From Bacteroidales bacterium (GTDB taxonomy: Bacteria; Bacteroidota; Bacteroidia; Bacteroidales; WCHB1-69), in contig JAEEQE010000006.1 in NCBI GenBank assembly GCA_016285145.1, positions 1 to 64,000 of the forward strand: a stretch of 64,000 bases of DNA, written 5' to 3'. Shown here one piece after another: positions 62,348 to 64,000 of the stretch (its first letter is position 1; every line of letters begins with the position of its first letter). The translations under genes were made by a program, and so were the position numbers. The notes beneath the pieces are model-generated. The model had not been told where the DNA came from, did not search any database, and saw nothing but the letters and a program-made list of their open reading frames with translations.

Positions 62348-63151
62348 ATGAAACAACACATTGCCGTTCTGATGCTTGTTCTGATGCTGCCGATAGCGTT
62401 GCTCGCTCAGCGGGGCAGCTTGGCCGATGCACGCACCGACTTCAGCAGCAAGAACTATATTGACTCCGGAGCTACCATGGTGTGGACGGGCGTGAACATG
62501 TCCGGCTATCTGCCGGTGGGCCACCTGCACGAATGGTTCAAGCCTAATCTGTCAGTAGGCACCGGCTTGACTGTCAAGACCGCCCGAAACTGGACATTCG
62601 ACGTGAATTTCCACTATATGTTTGGCAGCAACCTGCGCGACACCACAGCCTCCTTCCTTGGCAACATGGTGGATGAGCATGGTCGGGTGGTGGACGGCAA
62701 CGGCCTTACCTCAACGCTCTATTTCGAAGGCCGTTACTGGTCCTTGGGAGCTGGCGTGGGCAAGGTGATCCCTGTCAGCCGATGGCGCAACTCCGGCATC
62801 TGGCTCCATCTGGGCATGGGCTATTTCAGCCATAAGATCCGCATCAACGATTACGACAACCAAGTGCCACAACTGGCCGGCGACTACAAGAAAGGCTACG
62901 ACCACCGCAGCGGCGGCTTCGCCATGAACCAGTTTATCGGCTATCTTTTCATCCAGAAAAACCGGCTGCTCAACTTTTACGGCGGCATCGAATTCTGGGA
63001 GATTTGGTCAAAGCCCAACCGGAATTACATCCTTAATGAGGGACCGACGGAAAATCTGAAATCGAAATTCAGCGGACTGATCGGTTTGAAAATAGGTTGG
63101 AACATCCCGCTTTATGAGAAAAAGGAGGTAACGACATTCTATTACCGATAA
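62348..63151 (+). CDS. Putative outer-membrane beta-barrel protein, 267 aa
   Basis: Signal peptide MKQHIAVLMLVLMLPIALLA then QRG. The mature protein alternates aromatic and polar residues in many short strands (WTFDVNFHYMFGSNLRD, STLYFEGRYWSLGAGVGKVI, SGIWLHLGMGYFSHKIRI, FSGLIGLKIGWNIPLYEK), ending in a strand with a terminal aromatic (TTFYYR). This suggests an eight- to ten-stranded outer-membrane barrel. I do not recognise a named family. An earlier ATG at 62300 lies in the terminator stem and is rejected. The waaA gene follows after 3 bases, so a link to LPS biogenesis is possible (inference). Confidence 0.75.
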   Translation: MKQHIAVLMLVLMLPIALLAQRGSLADARTDFSSKNYIDSGATMVWTGVNMSGYLPVGHLHEWFKPNLSVGTGLTVKTARNWTFDVNFHYMFGSNLRDTTASFLGNMVDEHGRVVDGNGLTSTLYFEGRYWSLGAGVGKVIPVSRWRNSGIWLHLGMGYFSHKIRINDYDNQVPQLAGDYKKGYDHRSGGFAMNQFIGYLFIQKNRLLNFYGGIEFWEIWSKPNRNYILNEGPTENLKSKFSGLIGLKIGWNIPLYEKKEVTTFYYR

Positions 63152-63154
63152 TCC

Positions 63155-64000
63155 ATGGCGATGCGCATCCTGATTTCCATAGTGGTTCGCTTATACAGCG
63201 TGGCTGTTCTTCTGGCCGCCCCGTTCAACGGGAAGGCACGGCTATGGAGCAACGGCCGCAAACGCCTGCTTCAACAGATAGCAGACGCTGTGACCAGCGA
63301 CGACCATCCGGTGTGGATTCACAGCGCCTCCTTGGGCGAGTATGAGCAGGCCCGACCTATTATCGAGAAAATTAAAAAAGAACGCCCTGACACCAAAATC
63401 ATAGCGACGTTTTTTTCGCCTTCCGGATATGAGATACGAAAAAACGACCCACTGCCGGACTACGTCTTCTATCTGCCAATAGACACGATGCGCAACGCCC
63501 GCCGCTTCCTCCGCATCGTGCGTCCCTCGATGGCCATTTTCATCAAATATGAGTTTTGGTACAATTATATAATAGAGTTGACAGACAATAGCATACCATT
63601 TTATTATGTGAGTGCCATTTTCCGTCCGAACCAGTATTTCTTCAAGCCGTACGGACGTTGGTTCGTGAACCGCTTGCGCGGGGCATCCCGAATTTTTGTG
63701 CAGAATGACGAATCGGCCCAACTGCTGGCAGGGGTTGGCATTCGCCAGGTAGAGGTATGCGGCGACACCCGCTTCGACCGGGTGGCCGCCATCGCACGGC
63801 AATCCGCGCCAGTGGAGATGGCTGAAAACTTCAAAAAACAGTCCAAACTGATTGTGGCGGGCAGCACCTGGGGACCCGATGAGGCCTTGTTGGCCCAGCT
63901 GCTCCCGAAGCTGAACGGATACAAACTGCTGGTAGCCCCGCACGAGATCAGCCGGAAGGAGGAGGTGATGCGTACCTTTTCCGGTTTTAAGACCATTGCC
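63155..64000 (+). CDS. waaA: 3-deoxy-D-manno-octulosonic acid (Kdo) transferase, N-terminal part
   Basis: The gene is open to the right edge (282 codons visible). The start MAMRILISIVVRLYSVAVLL provides the N-terminal membrane segment of KdtA. VWIHSASLGEYEQARPIIEK (the GE catalytic region), IATFFSPSGYEIRK, IKYEFWYNYI and FVQNDESAQLL follow, then VCGDTRFDRV and VAGSTWGPDEALL. All are hallmarks of this GT-B Kdo transferase that decorates lipid A precursor at the inner membrane. The second Met (63161) is an alternative start. It is encoded 3 bases after the putative barrel protein. Confidence 0.95.
   Translation, partial: MAMRILISIVVRLYSVAVLLAAPFNGKARLWSNGRKRLLQQIADAVTSDDHPVWIHSASLGEYEQARPIIEKIKKERPDTKIIATFFSPSGYEIRKNDPLPDYVFYLPIDTMRNARRFLRIVRPSMAIFIKYEFWYNYIIELTDNSIPFYYVSAIFRPNQYFFKPYGRWFVNRLRGASRIFVQNDESAQLLAGVGIRQVEVCGDTRFDRVAAIARQSAPVEMAENFKKQSKLIVAGSTWGPDEALLAQLLPKLNGYKLLVAPHEISRKEEVMRTFSGFKTIA

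Overview
The window reads as a chromosomal stretch of an uncultured gut- or rumen-type member of the Bacteroidota, most likely Bacteroidales. Several independent signs agree. More than twenty genes are preceded by the Bacteroidota -7 promoter element TAnnTTTG, usually with no Shine-Dalgarno sequence. Many products carry type IX secretion (T9SS) sorting tails of type A or type B (CHU_C). A GldB-like lipoprotein, a Rho with a long disordered N-terminal insert, a fused formiminotransferase-cyclodeaminase and a secreted protein of the family usually labelled 'asparagine synthetase B' are all present. I cannot name genus or species.

Layout. 1-9.9 kb: start of a pyruvate:ferredoxin oxidoreductase, a small membrane-anchored unknown, ftcD, a RelE/ParE-type toxin-antitoxin pair, a secreted unknown, a glycosyltransferase, then rho followed closely by a serine hydrolase and a PHP phosphatase, and rlmH on the other strand. 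10-15.7 kb (minus): gap, then a TolC-MacA-MacB-type tripartite efflux operon. 16-33.6 kb: gldB and a secretion-rich region. It holds a 2480-residue protein of eight ~255-residue repeats, then a tandemly duplicated two-gene cassette, A1-B1 and A2-B2. The cassettes have near-identical outer ends and diverged interiors, and their B genes end in a T9SS type-B tail. 33.6-39.7 kb: glycosyltransferase 2, a steroid 5-alpha-reductase family membrane enzyme with a Rieske-like lipoprotein, and a minus-strand operon M23 peptidase-phoH-lpxK-purine nucleoside phosphorylase. 39.8-48.3 kb: four-helix-bundle protein, C10 cysteine protease with CUB domains and a T9SS tail, a Ser/Pro/Ala-rich exported protein, tRNA-Gln(CUG), udk, the secreted 'AsnB'-labelled protein, and an SDR-LD-carboxypeptidase-acyltransferase operon. 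48.3-64 kb: ordinary housekeeping (valS, rlmN, two aminotransferases, an LptF/G permease, a BASS transporter, guaA, lgt, a POT peptide transporter, trxA, an outer-membrane protein and the start of waaA/kdtA).

How the genes fit together. The envelope theme is strong. lgt makes lipoproteins, lpxK and waaA build lipid A-Kdo, the LptF/G permease extracts LPS, and T9SS substrates are attached to the surface (often through LPS in this phylum). The most distinctive part is 24.9-33.6 kb, the duplicated surface-protein cassette. Its architecture (conserved promoter and signal-peptide block, variable middle, highly conserved 1.5-kb GC-rich tail) suggests a locus that diversifies surface antigens or adhesins by recombination. 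Short degenerate intergenic 'word' repeats and GTAG-type palindromes are a second, non-coding theme.

Limits: no searches or alignments were run. Family calls rest on motifs and recall, and promoters and terminators on pattern only.
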